NCBI GenBank assembly: GCA_017409575.1
Contig: JAFQSM010000074.1
Coordinates: forward strand, 42,017 to 106,016
Source: Clostridia bacterium
Lineage (GTDB): Bacteria > Bacillota > Clostridia > Monoglobales > Monoglobaceae
DNA: 64,000 nucleotides
Direction of reading: 5' to 3'
Below are positions 34,012 to 43,271 of this stretch, in pieces. The position numbers were made by a program, and so were the translations under genes. The number at the start of each line of letters is the position of its first letter. Within the stretch, counting starts at the first letter, position 1. The notes below the pieces were generated by a model, which was not told where the DNA came from, made no database searches, and was given only the letters and a program-made list of their open reading frames with translations.

Positions 34012-34030
34012 ATAAAAGCTGTTTGGAAAT

Positions 34031-34115
34031 GCGAGCATGCTGGAATAGGCAGACAGGCACGTTTGAGGGGCGTGTGTCAACCGACGTGTGGGTTCAAGTC
34101 CCACTGCTCGCACCA
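34031..34115 (+). tRNA. tRNA-Leu (anticodon GAG)
   Basis: 85 nt, type II tRNA with a long variable arm and encoded CCA. Acceptor GCGAGCA pairs with TGCTCGC; anticodon loop TTGAGGG in CACGT/GCGTG; T-loop GTTCAAG. Confidence 0.95.
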
Positions 34116-34147
34116 AATACTTTTTTATTTAGTAAGGAATTTAATAT

Positions 34148-34221
34148 TGCCGGATTGTGTAAAGGTAGCACAGCAGACTCTGACTCTGTTTGTCTGGGTT
34201 CGAATCCTAGTCCGGCAGCCA
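34148..34221 (+). tRNA. tRNA-Gln (anticodon CTG)
   Basis: 74 nt with encoded CCA. Acceptor TGCCGGA pairs with TCCGGCA (the U1-A72 pair typical of tRNA-Gln); anticodon loop CTCTGAC; T-loop GTTCGAA. Confidence 0.93.
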
Positions 34222-34223
34222 TG

Positions 34224-34251
34224 AAAAAAGACATCTTCGGATGTCTTTTTT
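34224..34251 (+). terminator. Terminator of the tRNA unit
   Basis: AAAAAAGACATC, TTCG tetraloop, GATGTCTTTTTT. Confidence 0.92.
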
Positions 34252-34464
34252 CAGTTGTATTTGTTCCTTTTGGAACAATCAGTATTTACTTTGTAAGTGA
34301 TAACAGTGATATTCGCCTGCGACGAGTTTAAGGAACTAATATAAGAACCTATCTGTGGCAGGACCTCATTATTTGCTATTCTCATAATAATATCTTTCCA
34401 GTGAAGATTGAATAATACTTTGCCTCTAACCTTTTCACAAAAAGCTCATTCTTCCTCAAACCCT
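34252..34464. other. Intergenic stretch without a recognisable gene
   Basis: About 210 bp between the tRNA terminator and the next promoter. It holds a short hairpin (TTGTTCC-TTTT-GGAACAA, 34261-34278) with no U-run. On the minus strand are two short open stretches in different frames (one reading LPQIGSYISSLNSSQANITV) that could be a decayed coding sequence. I cannot assign them. Confidence 0.3.
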
Positions 34465-34493
34465 TTGCATTTTTCATTGGATATCGATATAAT
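34465..34493 (+). promoter_or_regulatory. Promoter of the Gfo/Idh/MocA oxidoreductase
   Basis: -35 TTGCAT (34465-34470), 17-bp spacer, -10 TATAAT (34488-34493). Confidence 0.8.
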
Positions 34494-34547
34494 ACAGCCA
34501 TCAGCTATTAAAAGGAATTTGTTTTTATAGCAAAAGGGGGATTACTT

Positions 34548-35492
34548 ATGTTGAATATTGCAATAATTGGTCTTGGCAACATTGGCAAAAACCACATCAA
34601 AGCCATACCAAACAGTAAAAATTGTCGCATTTGTGCTGTTTGCGACTCAAACGAGGAACTTGCAAAGCAGTATTCTGAATCTTTGGGCTTTCCGTACTTT
34701 TTAAATTACAAGGATATTCCTGGTGGGGTTGAGCTTGATGCCGCTCTTATTACACTTCCTCACTTTCTGCATTGTGAAAGCGCAGTATTCTTTTTGGAAA
34801 AGGGCATACATGTATTTATGGTAAAGCCAATGGCAAACACCGTGGAAGAATGTGACAGAATGATTGCCGCAGCAAAAGCCAACAATGTAAAGCTGGCTAT
34901 TGCACATCCTCAGAGATTTTTCTATGCAAATACATTGGTTAAAGAATTTGTAGATTCCAAAAAGCTTGGCGAGCTTTGTATGTTTACCGAATTCCGTACA
35001 ACCGACTACTTTACTCCCGGTCGCCCAAAGTGGTTTTTGAACAAAAAGCAAGCAGGCGGCGGAATAGTTATGAATTTTGGTACGCATGCAATTGACAAAC
35101 TTTTTTATGTTCTTGGCGAGACAAAGGATGTTGATGTTTTTGCAAGCACCGCCAATATCAAAAACGATGCCGATATCGAGGGACATGCTCAGTTTATGAT
35201 GAAATTTCCAAGCGGTGTAACAGGTACAGTTACATTTTCGGGTTACAACTCTTGCGGATACGATGCTATTTACTATTTCACCAATGGTGCTCTCAAAATT
35301 TCGGACACCAGTCTTCTTTATCAGTTTAAAGACGGAAAGTGGGAAAAAATCGACACAACAACTTCTGTCTCTCCCCTTCTTTATCAGATTGAAGAATTCT
35401 GCAAATATGTAAACAGCGAGCCTTCAATCGTTCCTGATGGCGAATTTGGCCGTGATGTTATTGTTGTTATTGAGAAAGTATATAACAATTAA
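34548..35492 (+). CDS. Gfo/Idh/MocA-family NAD(P)-dependent oxidoreductase
   Basis: 314 residues. N-terminal Rossmann motif IIGLGNIGKNHIKAI (~5-19), then ALITLPHFLHCESAVFFLEKG. The usual EKP motif of the family reads MVKPMANTVEEC, so the Lys-Pro is kept. The C-terminal alpha/beta domain includes GGGIVMNFGTHAIDKLFYVLG with the conserved His. Acts on a sugar or sugar acid. The adjacent broken uxuA suggests an ancestral hexuronate or aldonate locus, but the substrate is not known. Confidence 0.85.
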   Translation: MLNIAIIGLGNIGKNHIKAIPNSKNCRICAVCDSNEELAKQYSESLGFPYFLNYKDIPGGVELDAALITLPHFLHCESAVFFLEKGIHVFMVKPMANTVEECDRMIAAAKANNVKLAIAHPQRFFYANTLVKEFVDSKKLGELCMFTEFRTTDYFTPGRPKWFLNKKQAGGGIVMNFGTHAIDKLFYVLGETKDVDVFASTANIKNDADIEGHAQFMMKFPSGVTGTVTFSGYNSCGYDAIYYFTNGALKISDTSLLYQFKDGKWEKIDTTTSVSPLLYQIEEFCKYVNSEPSIVPDGEFGRDVIVVIEKVYNN

Positions 35493-35580
35493 TATTTTAC
35501 ATAAAAATGGGGATGTTAAAATAGTACAAACCGCAGAAAGCCTGGAAAAGCAAAGAGTATTCCTTTTGAATTGGCAATAA

Positions 35581-36069
35581 ATTAAGGAGAGCCTTAAGCT
35601 CATCTTTTTTGTAGCTTGCACCCCAACCCGGAAGCGAAAGTTCGCTTGTCAGGGGATTCATACCAAGAACGATATCTTCATCATACGCAAGAGCATTTGC
35701 GCCGTCAGGCTGCTGATGCTCAAGCTCGCTGCGTAACTAGTCAAAAACAGGCATAAAGTTGTAGCAGATACATTTTACCCCGACCTTTGAAAGTCTGCGG
35801 ATATTTTTGCAGTAGTTCCCAATAAGCTCGGGTGCATTCGGTTTGCCAAGTTTTATATTCTCAGGAATCGGAACACTTTCTACAACTTCAAACTTAAGGT
35901 TGTGACTTTCTGCATCTTTTTTGATTTTTTCGATGCTTTCTTCACTACGCACACCGCCGGGTTTAATATCGTAAACAGCAGATACGATGCCGTCCATTGT
36001 CGGCATCTGAGATATTTTTTCAAGTGTTACAGGGTAATTTTGTCCATACCAACGGAATGTCAGTTTCAT
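35581..36069 (-). pseudogene. uxuA: Mannonate dehydratase remnant (uxuA), nonsense plus 3' deletion
   Basis: From the ATG at 36067-36069 the frame reads as UxuA (MKLTFRWYGQNYPVTLEKI, GIVSAVYDIKPGG, FEVVESVPIPENIKLGKPN, CICYNFMPVFD). A TAG at 35737-35739 stands where the family has Trp. Past the stop, UxuA similarity continues in the same frame (LRSELEHQQPDGANALAYDE, LSLPGWGASYKKDELKALLN) to about 35581 and then ends abruptly. Only ~160 of the usual ~350 codons remain. UxuA dehydrates D-mannonate in glucuronate catabolism; this copy cannot make an intact enzyme. Confidence 0.85.
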
Positions 36070-36165
36070 ACAAAATCTTCTTTTGGTTTGTCTCTTTTTG
36101 CGATAAATTTCGCAACAAATTTTACCTTTTTCATAATACCACAAAAGAGTTTTGTTTTCATTTTG

Positions 36166-36915
36166 TCAAATAAAGTTTTCGTAATTTTCAAAATAAGCAC
36201 AAAGGCTTTCCGCACTGTGGCTATCGCTTGAAAGAATAAACTTGCCGCCGTTTTCACGGATATAATCAATAATTCTTTTGTCAGGATATGCCTGAGTGCG
36301 AAGTCCCCGCGAAATTGCGCCTGTATTGATTTCAAAAACTTTGTCACATTCAAGAAGCTTATCAGCCGCTTTTTTTGCAGCATTCAGATATCTTTCGCTT
36401 GACGAGTCAAAAAGCTTGTCGCTCTCGTTGAATTTGCTGACCAAGTCAAAATGCCCGATTATGTCGGCATTTGTTTTTGTCAGAGCATCACCAACAAGTT
36501 CAAAATAATCCTCACATAGCGCAATAAAGTCTCCGCCGTAATGTTTTTTGGCATGGTTTGCAAAAATTTCTTCGCTTTCGTCAACCACCAGATACAACCC
36601 GTCTTTTTTTATATAATGCACCGAGGCGATTACATAGTCAAATCCGTCGGTCGATTCAGTCGAAAAATAATCCTGCTCGACCCCACACAAAACCTCTATT
36701 TTATCCTTATACTTTTCGGCAAGGCTGCAAACTTCTGCCTGAAAATCAGCGACTTTTTCTTTCTTTATGCAATAGCTTGTATCAAAATCGGTATATGAAT
36801 GACACGCAAGACCTATTTTCTTCATTCCGCATCCAATTGCCGCAATCACCATTTCTTCCGGCGAATTTTTGCCGTCACAATAAGTCGTGTGTGTGTGAAA
36901 ATCCTGCAAAATCAT
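36166..36915 (-). CDS. hisJ: Histidinol-phosphatase, PHP type
   Basis: 249 residues. Removes phosphate from L-histidinol phosphate. All PHP metal motifs are present: DFHTHTTYCDG, GLACHSYTDF, GVEQDYF, IASVHYI, IIGHFDLVSKF, and the C-terminal SSDSHSAE with the metal Asp intact. It overlaps hisIE by 4 bp and ends the his operon, supplying the phosphatase step that the short HisB lacks. Confidence 0.92.
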   Translation of the reverse strand: MILQDFHTHTTYCDGKNSPEEMVIAAIGCGMKKIGLACHSYTDFDTSYCIKKEKVADFQAEVCSLAEKYKDKIEVLCGVEQDYFSTESTDGFDYVIASVHYIKKDGLYLVVDESEEIFANHAKKHYGGDFIALCEDYFELVGDALTKTNADIIGHFDLVSKFNESDKLFDSSSERYLNAAKKAADKLLECDKVFEINTGAISRGLRTQAYPDKRIIDYIRENGGKFILSSDSHSAESLCAYFENYENFI

Positions 36916-37562
36916 TTTGTCATTTTCTCCTGCTTTACTTTGTGGTCAATCACATGTCTTGATGCAAGTTCTTTGTGGATATCCTCAAGCGAAATTCCGT
37001 TTTGAAGCATAAGCACCATCACATGATAGCAAAGGTCCGCAATTTCATAGACTGTTTCGGCTTTGTCCTCTGCCTTTGCCGCAATGATTACCTCGGTACA
37101 TTCCTCACCTATCTTCTTAAGGATTTTGTCAAGTCCCTTTTCAAAGAGGTATGTTGTATACGAGCCTTCCTTTTTTTCTTCTTTTCTGCCCTTTAAAAGC
37201 TTCATAAGCCCCTCGAGAGAAAACTCCGAAAGTTCGCTGCTTTCCCACACAGTACCCGAAAAGCACGAATCTGTGCCAAGGTGGCAGGCAGGTCCGTCTT
37301 TTTCGACGATAACAACAAGCGCATCCTTGTCACAATCTGCTGTGATTGACACTATGTGCTGATAATTTCCGCTTGTTTCGCCCTTGAGCCAAAGCTCGTT
37401 TCGTGAACGGCTCCAAAAACAAGTGAGACCTTTTTCCATTGATATTTCAAGGCTCTGACGGTTCATATATGCAAGAGTCAGCACCTTTTTCGAAATCGCA
37501 TCCACAACAATTGCGGGAATCAAACCTTTTTCATCAAACTTAAGTTCATCAATATTTATCAT
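36912..37562 (-). CDS. hisI: Bifunctional phosphoribosyl-AMP cyclohydrolase/phosphoribosyl-ATP pyrophosphatase
   Basis: About 216 residues from the ATG at 37560-37562; a TTG two codons earlier is also possible. HisI domain ~1-115: TLAYMNRQSLEISME, CFWSRSRNELWLKGETSGN, and the zinc site with DCDKDALV and GPACHLGTDSCF. HisE domain ~130-216: LFEKGLDKILKKIGEECTEV and AKAEDKAETVYEIADLCYH, with the Glu/Asp cluster. Catalyses steps 2 and 3 of His synthesis. Fusion of the two is common. Confidence 0.95.
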   Translation of the reverse strand: MINIDELKFDEKGLIPAIVVDAISKKVLTLAYMNRQSLEISMEKGLTCFWSRSRNELWLKGETSGNYQHIVSITADCDKDALVVIVEKDGPACHLGTDSCFSGTVWESSELSEFSLEGLMKLLKGRKEEKKEGSYTTYLFEKGLDKILKKIGEECTEVIIAAKAEDKAETVYEIADLCYHVMVLMLQNGISLEDIHKELASRHVIDHKVKQEKMTK

Positions 37563-37582
37563 ATCCAAGTCCCTGACCTTTC

Positions 37583-38341
37583 CTAAATTCTTACGGGTAT
37601 ATTGTTTTTTGCAAGTTCTTTTTTAAGGTCGCCTATTGCAACCTCGCCAAAATGGAAAATTGACGCCGCAAGTCCTGCATCAACCTTGGGGAGTGTTTTA
37701 AACAGCGTAACAAAATCATTTATTCCGCCTGCGCCGCCCGATGCAATCACCGGCACCGAAACCGCGTTCGAAACCGCCTCAAGCATTTCAAGGTCAAAGC
37801 CCTGCTTCACTCCGTCTGTATCTATCGAATTGAGCACAACCTCGCCGGCACCCATATCACAGCAATGTTTAATCCATTCGACAGCTTCCATACCGGTATT
37901 TTCGCGGCCGCCCTTTGAAAATACCCTGAATACTCCGTCTACTCTTTTGACATCAGCCGAAATAACAACGCATTGGTCGCCATAAAGTTTTGCCGCCTCG
38001 TAAATAAGCTTTGGGTTTTTTATGGCTCCCGAATTTACGCTGACCTTATCGGCACCGCACTTTAGCACGCGGTCAAAATCTTCAACAGTATTTATTCCGC
38101 CGCCAACGGTAAGCGGTATAAAAATAGTCCTTGCAACTTCGCAAAGTATATCAGTAAACAGCTTGCGTTCTTCAAACGATGCGGTTATATCATAAAAAAC
38201 AAGCTCGTCAGCACCATTTTCGGAATAAACCTTAGCCAGTTCAACCGGGGACGAAACATCCGCTATACCTTCAAAATTTACGCCCTTTACAACCCTGCCT
38301 TGTCTTACATCAAGACACGGGATAATTCGCTTTGTTATCAT
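37583..38341 (-). CDS. hisF: Imidazole glycerol phosphate synthase, cyclase subunit
   Basis: 252 residues, (beta/alpha)8 barrel. [20 protein letters not shown] with the catalytic Asp, [29 protein letters not shown] (in parts: VGGGI, KVSVNSG), [17 protein letters not shown] with the second catalytic Asp, and IASGGAGG. Pairs with HisH. Overlaps hisA by 4 bp. Confidence 0.97.
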   Translation of the reverse strand: MITKRIIPCLDVRQGRVVKGVNFEGIADVSSPVELAKVYSENGADELVFYDITASFEERKLFTDILCEVARTIFIPLTVGGGINTVEDFDRVLKCGADKVSVNSGAIKNPKLIYEAAKLYGDQCVVISADVKRVDGVFRVFSKGGRENTGMEAVEWIKHCCDMGAGEVVLNSIDTDGVKQGFDLEMLEAVSNAVSVPVIASGGAGGINDFVTLFKTLPKVDAGLAASIFHFGEVAIGDLKKELAKNNIPVRI

Positions 38342-39051
38342 TTTGCCACCTCAATTGCTTCTTTTAAAGAAATTGCATTTGTATAATATGCCTTGCCTAT
38401 AATTGCACCATAAATATCCATCTTGCGCAGTTCTTTTACATTTTCAATATCCGAAACACCGCCCGATGCCACAATCTGCATATCCAGTTTTTGTGAAAGT
38501 TCGCGATAAAGTTCCAGATTTGTGCCTTGCATAGCTCCGTCTTTTGAAATATCGGTACAAATCAAGATCTTGACGCCGATTTTTTGCATCATTTCACAAA
38601 ATTCAAAACAGGTATATGTTGATTTTTCGGTCCAACCCCTGATTGCCACAAAGCCGTCTTTTATATCCGCACCAACAGCAATTTTGTCACCAAATCTGTC
38701 AACCGCATTCTTTAAAAACTCGCGGTCTTCAACAGCGGCAGTTCCCAAAATAACGCGGTCAACCCCTGCGTCTATATACTTTTCAATGACCTCCATACTG
38801 CGTATACCACCACCGATTTCGGTGAACAAGCCGGTCTCATTTGCAACCTGCTTGACAATCGACAGATTGGGAGTATCGCCACTTTTTGCTCCCTCCAGAT
38901 CAACCATATGTATATGGGTTGCGCCCTGAGACTCAAAGTCGCGGGCAATCTCAATCGGGTTGTTGCTGTAAACTGTCATTTTTTCGTACTCGCCGCGAAG
39001 AAGTCTTACTGCCTTTCCCTCATATAAGTCAATCGCCGGAAAAATTATCAT
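38338..39051 (-). CDS. hisA: Phosphoribosylformimino-5-aminoimidazole carboxamide ribotide isomerase
   Basis: 237 residues from the ATG at 39049-39051 (MIIFPAIDLYEGKAVRLLRG), overlapping the hisH stop by 4 bp; a longer frame lies inside hisH. (beta/alpha)8 barrel with IDLYEG catalytic Asp, GGGIRSMEVIEKYIDAGVDRVILGTAA (in parts: GGGIRS, VILGTAA), ICTDISKDGAMQGTN and VASGGVSD. Confidence 0.96.
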   Translation of the reverse strand: MIIFPAIDLYEGKAVRLLRGEYEKMTVYSNNPIEIARDFESQGATHIHMVDLEGAKSGDTPNLSIVKQVANETGLFTEIGGGIRSMEVIEKYIDAGVDRVILGTAAVEDREFLKNAVDRFGDKIAVGADIKDGFVAIRGWTEKSTYTCFEFCEMMQKIGVKILICTDISKDGAMQGTNLELYRELSQKLDMQIVASGGVSDIENVKELRKMDIYGAIIGKAYYTNAISLKEAIEVAK

Positions 39052-39674
39052 ACCAAATCTGCCTCCATCTCGCAAAAAGCTTTCAGAATTTTAAGTCCCA
39101 CCTCGCCGCTTTTTTCGGGATGAAACTGACAGCCGCAAACATTTTTGTCCGCAACTGCCGCAGTAAGTTCTGCTCCGTATTCGGCAGTTGCAATTACCGA
39201 TTCGTCACAATCAGCACCATAATACGAATGTACAAAATAAGCAAAGTCGCCCTCTTTAAGATACTTAAAAAGCGGATGCTTGTTTTTGCCAAAATGCAAA
39301 GCATTCCAGCCAATGTGGGGGACCTTCAGCTCCTTTGGTATAACATCCGTAATTGGTCTGATTTCGCCTTTTATAAGTCCCAGTCCCTCGTGCTCGCCAT
39401 ATTCAAAGCTTTTGTCAAACAAAAGCTGCATACCAAGGCAAATTCCCATAACGGGCTTTCCTTTTTTTGCCTCGTTTTTCAAAACTTCGTCAAGTCCCGA
39501 TTCTTTAAGTTTTGCCGCCGCATCTTCAAATGCGCCTACACCGGGCAGAATAAGCTTGTCGGCTTTTTTTATCTCATCCTTATCCTTTGTTACTTTTACA
39601 TCAGCACCAACTGCCGCAAACGAGCTTTGAAGCGAGAAAAGGTTGCCCACTCCGTAGTCAAGAATCGCAATCAT
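39048..39674 (-). CDS. hisH: Imidazole glycerol phosphate synthase, glutaminase subunit
   Basis: 208 residues from the ATG at 39672-39674, which shares one base with the hisB stop; an adjacent TTG is an alternative. Class I glutaminase: ILDYGVGNLFSLQ, PGVGAFEDA, nucleophile in GICLGMQLLFD, and His/Glu in CGCQFHPEKSGEVG. Confidence 0.96.
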   Translation of the reverse strand: MIAILDYGVGNLFSLQSSFAAVGADVKVTKDKDEIKKADKLILPGVGAFEDAAAKLKESGLDEVLKNEAKKGKPVMGICLGMQLLFDKSFEYGEHEGLGLIKGEIRPITDVIPKELKVPHIGWNALHFGKNKHPLFKYLKEGDFAYFVHSYYGADCDESVIATAEYGAELTAAVADKNVCGCQFHPEKSGEVGLKILKAFCEMEADLV

Positions 39675-40261
39675 CAAAGTACCCCTTTCGTTGACGGGAT
39701 TTCGTCTTTAAATTCCTCATCAATCCTGACAGCCTGTTTTATGCTGCGTGCAACCGATTTGAACGCTCCCTCAATGATGTGGTGAGAGTTAGCTCCCGAA
39801 AGCTGCTTTATATGCAGGTTGCATCCTGCACTTCTTGTAAAGCCCAGCCAGAATTCTTCCACCAGTTCGGTATCAAAATCACCGACTTTTTCGGCATGCA
39901 AAGTGAGTCCGTACCCGAGATAGCTTCTGCCCGAAAAGTCAACTGCACTTAAAATAAGCGCCTCGTCCATAGGTAAAATCATATCACCATAGCGCTGTAT
40001 GCCTTTTTTGTCGCCAAGAGCCTTGCAAAAAGCAGTTCCAAGCACAATTCCGATATCCTCGGCTGTGTGGTGATAATCAACAAAGGTGTCGCCCTGGCAC
40101 TCTACACTCAAATCAAATCTGCCGTGTTTGGCAAAAAGAGTCAGCATATGGTCCAAAAATCCACAACCGCTTTTTATATCGCTTTTTCCGCTACCGTCAA
40201 GATTAAGCCCCAGCTTTATCTTTGTTTCGGCAGTTTCCCTTGTCTCCAAAACTTTTCTCAT
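39674..40261 (-). CDS. hisB: Imidazoleglycerol-phosphate dehydratase
   Basis: 195 residues, dehydratase domain only (no HAD phosphatase). GCGFLDHMLTLFAKHGRFDL, VDYHHTAEDIGI and NLHIKQLSGANSHHIIEGAFKS (split: LSGANSHH, IIEGAFKS) hold the paired-His Mn sites. Overlaps hisC by 4 bp. Confidence 0.97.
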   Translation of the reverse strand: MRKVLETRETAETKIKLGLNLDGSGKSDIKSGCGFLDHMLTLFAKHGRFDLSVECQGDTFVDYHHTAEDIGIVLGTAFCKALGDKKGIQRYGDMILPMDEALILSAVDFSGRSYLGYGLTLHAEKVGDFDTELVEEFWLGFTRSAGCNLHIKQLSGANSHHIIEGAFKSVARSIKQAVRIDEEFKDEIPSTKGVL

Positions 40262-41325
40262 TTTTCTTCCTCCTTTATTATCTCCCTAACTGCAGTCAAA
40301 AACTTGTCCATTTGTTCTTTTGTTCCAATCGTAATACGGTTATATTCCAAAATTCTTGCGCCGCCGAAGTGCCTTACCAGTATACTTCTTTCACGAAGTC
40401 CCGAATATATCCTTTCGCCGCTGATTTTGGGATGCTTTGCAAAAATAAAGTTTGCCTTTGAGTCGGTCGCCTCAAATCCCATCTCACGAAGATTTTCAAG
40501 TGTATACTCCCTCGCCTCGCAGATTTTTTTGCAGTTGCCGGATGTATAATCCTCATCCAGAAGTGCACCGATGCCTGCCGCCATTGTCATTTTGTTTATG
40601 TTGTAGGGATTTGTCGAATACTTTATGGTATTGAGGTCCTGAATCAACTTTTTAGAGCCGACACCAAACCCAAGTCTTGCCCCTGCCATAGAACGCGACT
40701 TTGAAAAGGTCTGCGTAACCAGAATATTGTCATATTTTTTTATAAGCGGAACAGCACTTTGGTTACCAAAATCAACATATGCTTCGTCTATAACAAAAAG
40801 GCTGTCAGGGTTTTCGCTCACCAGTTTTTCTATTTCGCAGATGCCTATATATATACCTGTCGGAGCATTGGGGTTTGCAATAAACACGGTTGATTTAAGC
40901 CCTTTATAATCGTCAAGATTTATCTCAAGGTTCTCGTCAAGCGGTATTTCTCTGTACGCCACGCCGTTAAGCTGAGCAAACACCTTGTAAAAACCATAAG
41001 TGATATCCGGGAAAACAGCCTCGCGCTCCTCGTCACAAAAAGCCATAAATGCAAAGTTCAAAATCTCGTCAGAGCCGTTTGTAACCAATACCTCGTCAAA
41101 ATCCACGCCCAGCTTATCTGCAAGCATCTGTGTCAGCTTTCGGCATTCGGGGTCGGGATAAAGCTGCAAGTCCTTTGCTTCATCAGCCGCCAGTTGGATT
41201 GCCTTGGCGGATGGTGGGAAAGGTGATTCGTTGGTATTAAGCTTTATCAAATTTTTTATCTGCGGCTGTTCGCCGGGGGTGTATGGCTCAAGATTCTTTA
41301 GTCTCGAGCTTAGAAATCTGCTCAT
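40258..41325 (-). CDS. hisC: Histidinol-phosphate aminotransferase
   Basis: 355 residues, PLP aminotransferase fold I. LNTNESPFPPS, TNGSDEILNFAF, NPNAPTG, VIDEAYVDFG, and the PLP Lys in TQTFSKSRSMAGARLG. Acts on histidinol phosphate. In Bacillus the equivalent enzyme also transaminates aromatic keto acids; since the aro operon here has no aminotransferase, HisC is a candidate for the last Tyr/Phe step (inference). Confidence 0.95.
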   Translation of the reverse strand: MSRFLSSRLKNLEPYTPGEQPQIKNLIKLNTNESPFPPSAKAIQLAADEAKDLQLYPDPECRKLTQMLADKLGVDFDEVLVTNGSDEILNFAFMAFCDEEREAVFPDITYGFYKVFAQLNGVAYREIPLDENLEINLDDYKGLKSTVFIANPNAPTGIYIGICEIEKLVSENPDSLFVIDEAYVDFGNQSAVPLIKKYDNILVTQTFSKSRSMAGARLGFGVGSKKLIQDLNTIKYSTNPYNINKMTMAAGIGALLDEDYTSGNCKKICEAREYTLENLREMGFEATDSKANFIFAKHPKISGERIYSGLRERSILVRHFGGARILEYNRITIGTKEQMDKFLTAVREIIKEEEK

Positions 41326-41358
41326 AAATATTCTCCTAACTGTCTTTGCCCTCTTTAA

Positions 41359-42633
41359 TCAATCCTCAAATCTGATTGTCGCACTTTTTGCATGAGCGGT
41401 AAGTCCCTCTTTTTTTGCAAAAAGGTCGATATCATTTGCTACACGGCTGAGTGCATCTTCTGTGTAATAAGTATACTGTGTCTTTTTTACAAAGTCATCA
41501 ACCGAAAGCGGACTCGAGAATTTTGCTGTTCCGCCTGTCGGAAGTGTGTGATTTGCTCCCGAAAAATAGTCACCCAATGCCTCGGGGCAGCTTCTGCCCA
41601 TAAACACAGAGCCTGCATGGCGGATTTCGCCAAGATAGTCAAATGGATTGTCAACACAAAGTTCCAGATGCTCGGGAGCAATTTCGTTTGCAATTTCAAT
41701 AGCTTTTTTAAGGTCGTCTGCAACAATAATTTTGCCGTTGTCGTCAATCGAGCATCTTGCGATTTCGCATCTTTCAAGCATTGGTATCTGTCTTTCAAGT
41801 TCAAGCGATACCGCGTTTGCCAATTCCTCGCTGTCGGTAACAAGTACCGCGCTTGCAAGCTTGTCGTGCTCTGCCTGGGACAAAAGGTCTGCGGCAACAA
41901 ACTTCGGATTGCTCTTTCCGTCAGCAACCACCAGAATTTCACTTGGTCCTGCAATCATATCAATCGAAACCTGACCAAAAACCTGTCTTTTTGCTTCGGC
42001 AACAAAGGCATTGCCGGGTCCCACAATTTTGTCAACCTTGGGTACGCTTTCGGTCCCATAAGCAAGTGCCGCAACCGCCTGAGCACCCCCGACTTTAAAG
42101 ATTTTGTCAACTCCTGCGATGTTTGCAGCAGCCAGAATTGCCGGGTTTATGCTTCCGTCCGCACCTGGTGGAGTCACCATTACAACCTCTTTGCAGCCTG
42201 CTATTTTGGCAGGGATTGCATTCATCAAAACAGTTGACGGGTACGCAGCTGTCCCGCCGGGAACATAAAGTCCTGCACGGTCAATCGGGATTACCTTCTG
42301 ACCCATCACAATTCCGTTCTCGTCATTTATAATAAAGCCGTTTCGCACCTGTTTTTCGTGGAATTTGCGGATGTTTGTTGCCGCTTTTTTCAAAACCTCA
42401 ACAAATTCGGGTTCCACCTTGTCCATTGCATCAGCAAGTTCTTTGGGTTTAACCAGAAGACTTGACAGCTTCGCCTTGTCAAACTTCTCGCAGTATTCAA
42501 AAAGTGCTTTGTCACCGTTTTTTCTTACATTTGCAATTATCTCCGAAACAATCGATTCGACATCGGTTTTGGGGACAACCCTTGCAAAAATTTCGGAGTT
42601 TTCAACTTCTCCGTATTTAAGTATCTTTATCAT
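41359..42633 (-). CDS. hisD: Histidinol dehydrogenase
   Basis: 424 residues. Two-step NAD oxidation of histidinol to histidine. PIDRAGLYVPGGTAAYPSTVLMN (in parts: RAGLYVPGG, YPSTVLMN), VGGAQAVAALAYGT, VDKIVGPGNAFVAEAKR, DMIAGPSEILVVADG, LLSQAEHD and GANHTLPTGGTAKFSSPL are all family hallmarks. Overlaps hisG by 4 bp. Confidence 0.97.
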   Translation of the reverse strand: MIKILKYGEVENSEIFARVVPKTDVESIVSEIIANVRKNGDKALFEYCEKFDKAKLSSLLVKPKELADAMDKVEPEFVEVLKKAATNIRKFHEKQVRNGFIINDENGIVMGQKVIPIDRAGLYVPGGTAAYPSTVLMNAIPAKIAGCKEVVMVTPPGADGSINPAILAAANIAGVDKIFKVGGAQAVAALAYGTESVPKVDKIVGPGNAFVAEAKRQVFGQVSIDMIAGPSEILVVADGKSNPKFVAADLLSQAEHDKLASAVLVTDSEELANAVSLELERQIPMLERCEIARCSIDDNGKIIVADDLKKAIEIANEIAPEHLELCVDNPFDYLGEIRHAGSVFMGRSCPEALGDYFSGANHTLPTGGTAKFSSPLSVDDFVKKTQYTYYTEDALSRVANDIDLFAKKEGLTAHAKSATIRFED

Positions 42634-43271
42634 TTTTTCTGCTCCTTAAGCTGTTCTCTCATGCTTTCAAGAATTCTCTCTATCTGCTTTGTCTTAAACT
42701 TGAAGCTTGCCTTGTTGGCAATAAGTCTTGCACTTATCGGCACTATTGTTTCCATAACTTCAAGATTGTTTTCTTTAAGTGTAGTGCCTGTCTCAACAAT
42801 ATCGACAATTACATCCGAAAGTCCAAGTATGGGTGCAATCTCAATCGAGCCGTTGAGATGAATAATATCAATATCTCTGCCGATTGATTTGTAATAATTT
42901 TTTGCGATATTTGCAAACTTTGTTGCAACCCTCAGTGGTCTTTGGCTTGGATTGCGAAAGTCCTTTTTGCCGGCAACTGCCATACGGCACTTGCCGATAT
43001 CAAGGTCCAGAAGTTCGTAAACATCTGGGGCATACTCAAGCAAAATATCCTTGCCTGCAACACCAATGTCTGCCGCACCATGTTCGACATAAATCGACAC
43101 ATCTGACGGTTTGACCCAAAAATAACGAATTCCAAGCTCGGTATTTTCGAATATAAGCTTTCGGTTGTTTTCTTTTATCGACGGACACTCAAAGCCCGCT
43201 TTTTCAAACATTGTATATACCTTTTCGCCAAGTCTGCCCTTGGGCAAGGCTATATTAAGCATTGTTTTCAA
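42630..43271 (-). CDS. hisG: ATP phosphoribosyltransferase, short form
   Basis: 213 residues, the short HisG that needs HisZ. LNIALPKGRLGEKVYTMFEK, GAADIGVAGKDIL, the PRPP-loop-type DVIVDIVETGTTLKENNL. First committed step of His synthesis. Start is probably TTG at 43269-43271 (7 nt after AAGGTG) rather than the ATG at 43260-43262 (16 nt). It overlaps hisZ by 17 bp. Confidence 0.95.
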   Translation of the reverse strand: MKTMLNIALPKGRLGEKVYTMFEKAGFECPSIKENNRKLIFENTELGIRYFWVKPSDVSIYVEHGAADIGVAGKDILLEYAPDVYELLDLDIGKCRMAVAGKKDFRNPSQRPLRVATKFANIAKNYYKSIGRDIDIIHLNGSIEIAPILGLSDVIVDIVETGTTLKENNLEVMETIVPISARLIANKASFKFKTKQIERILESMREQLKEQKK

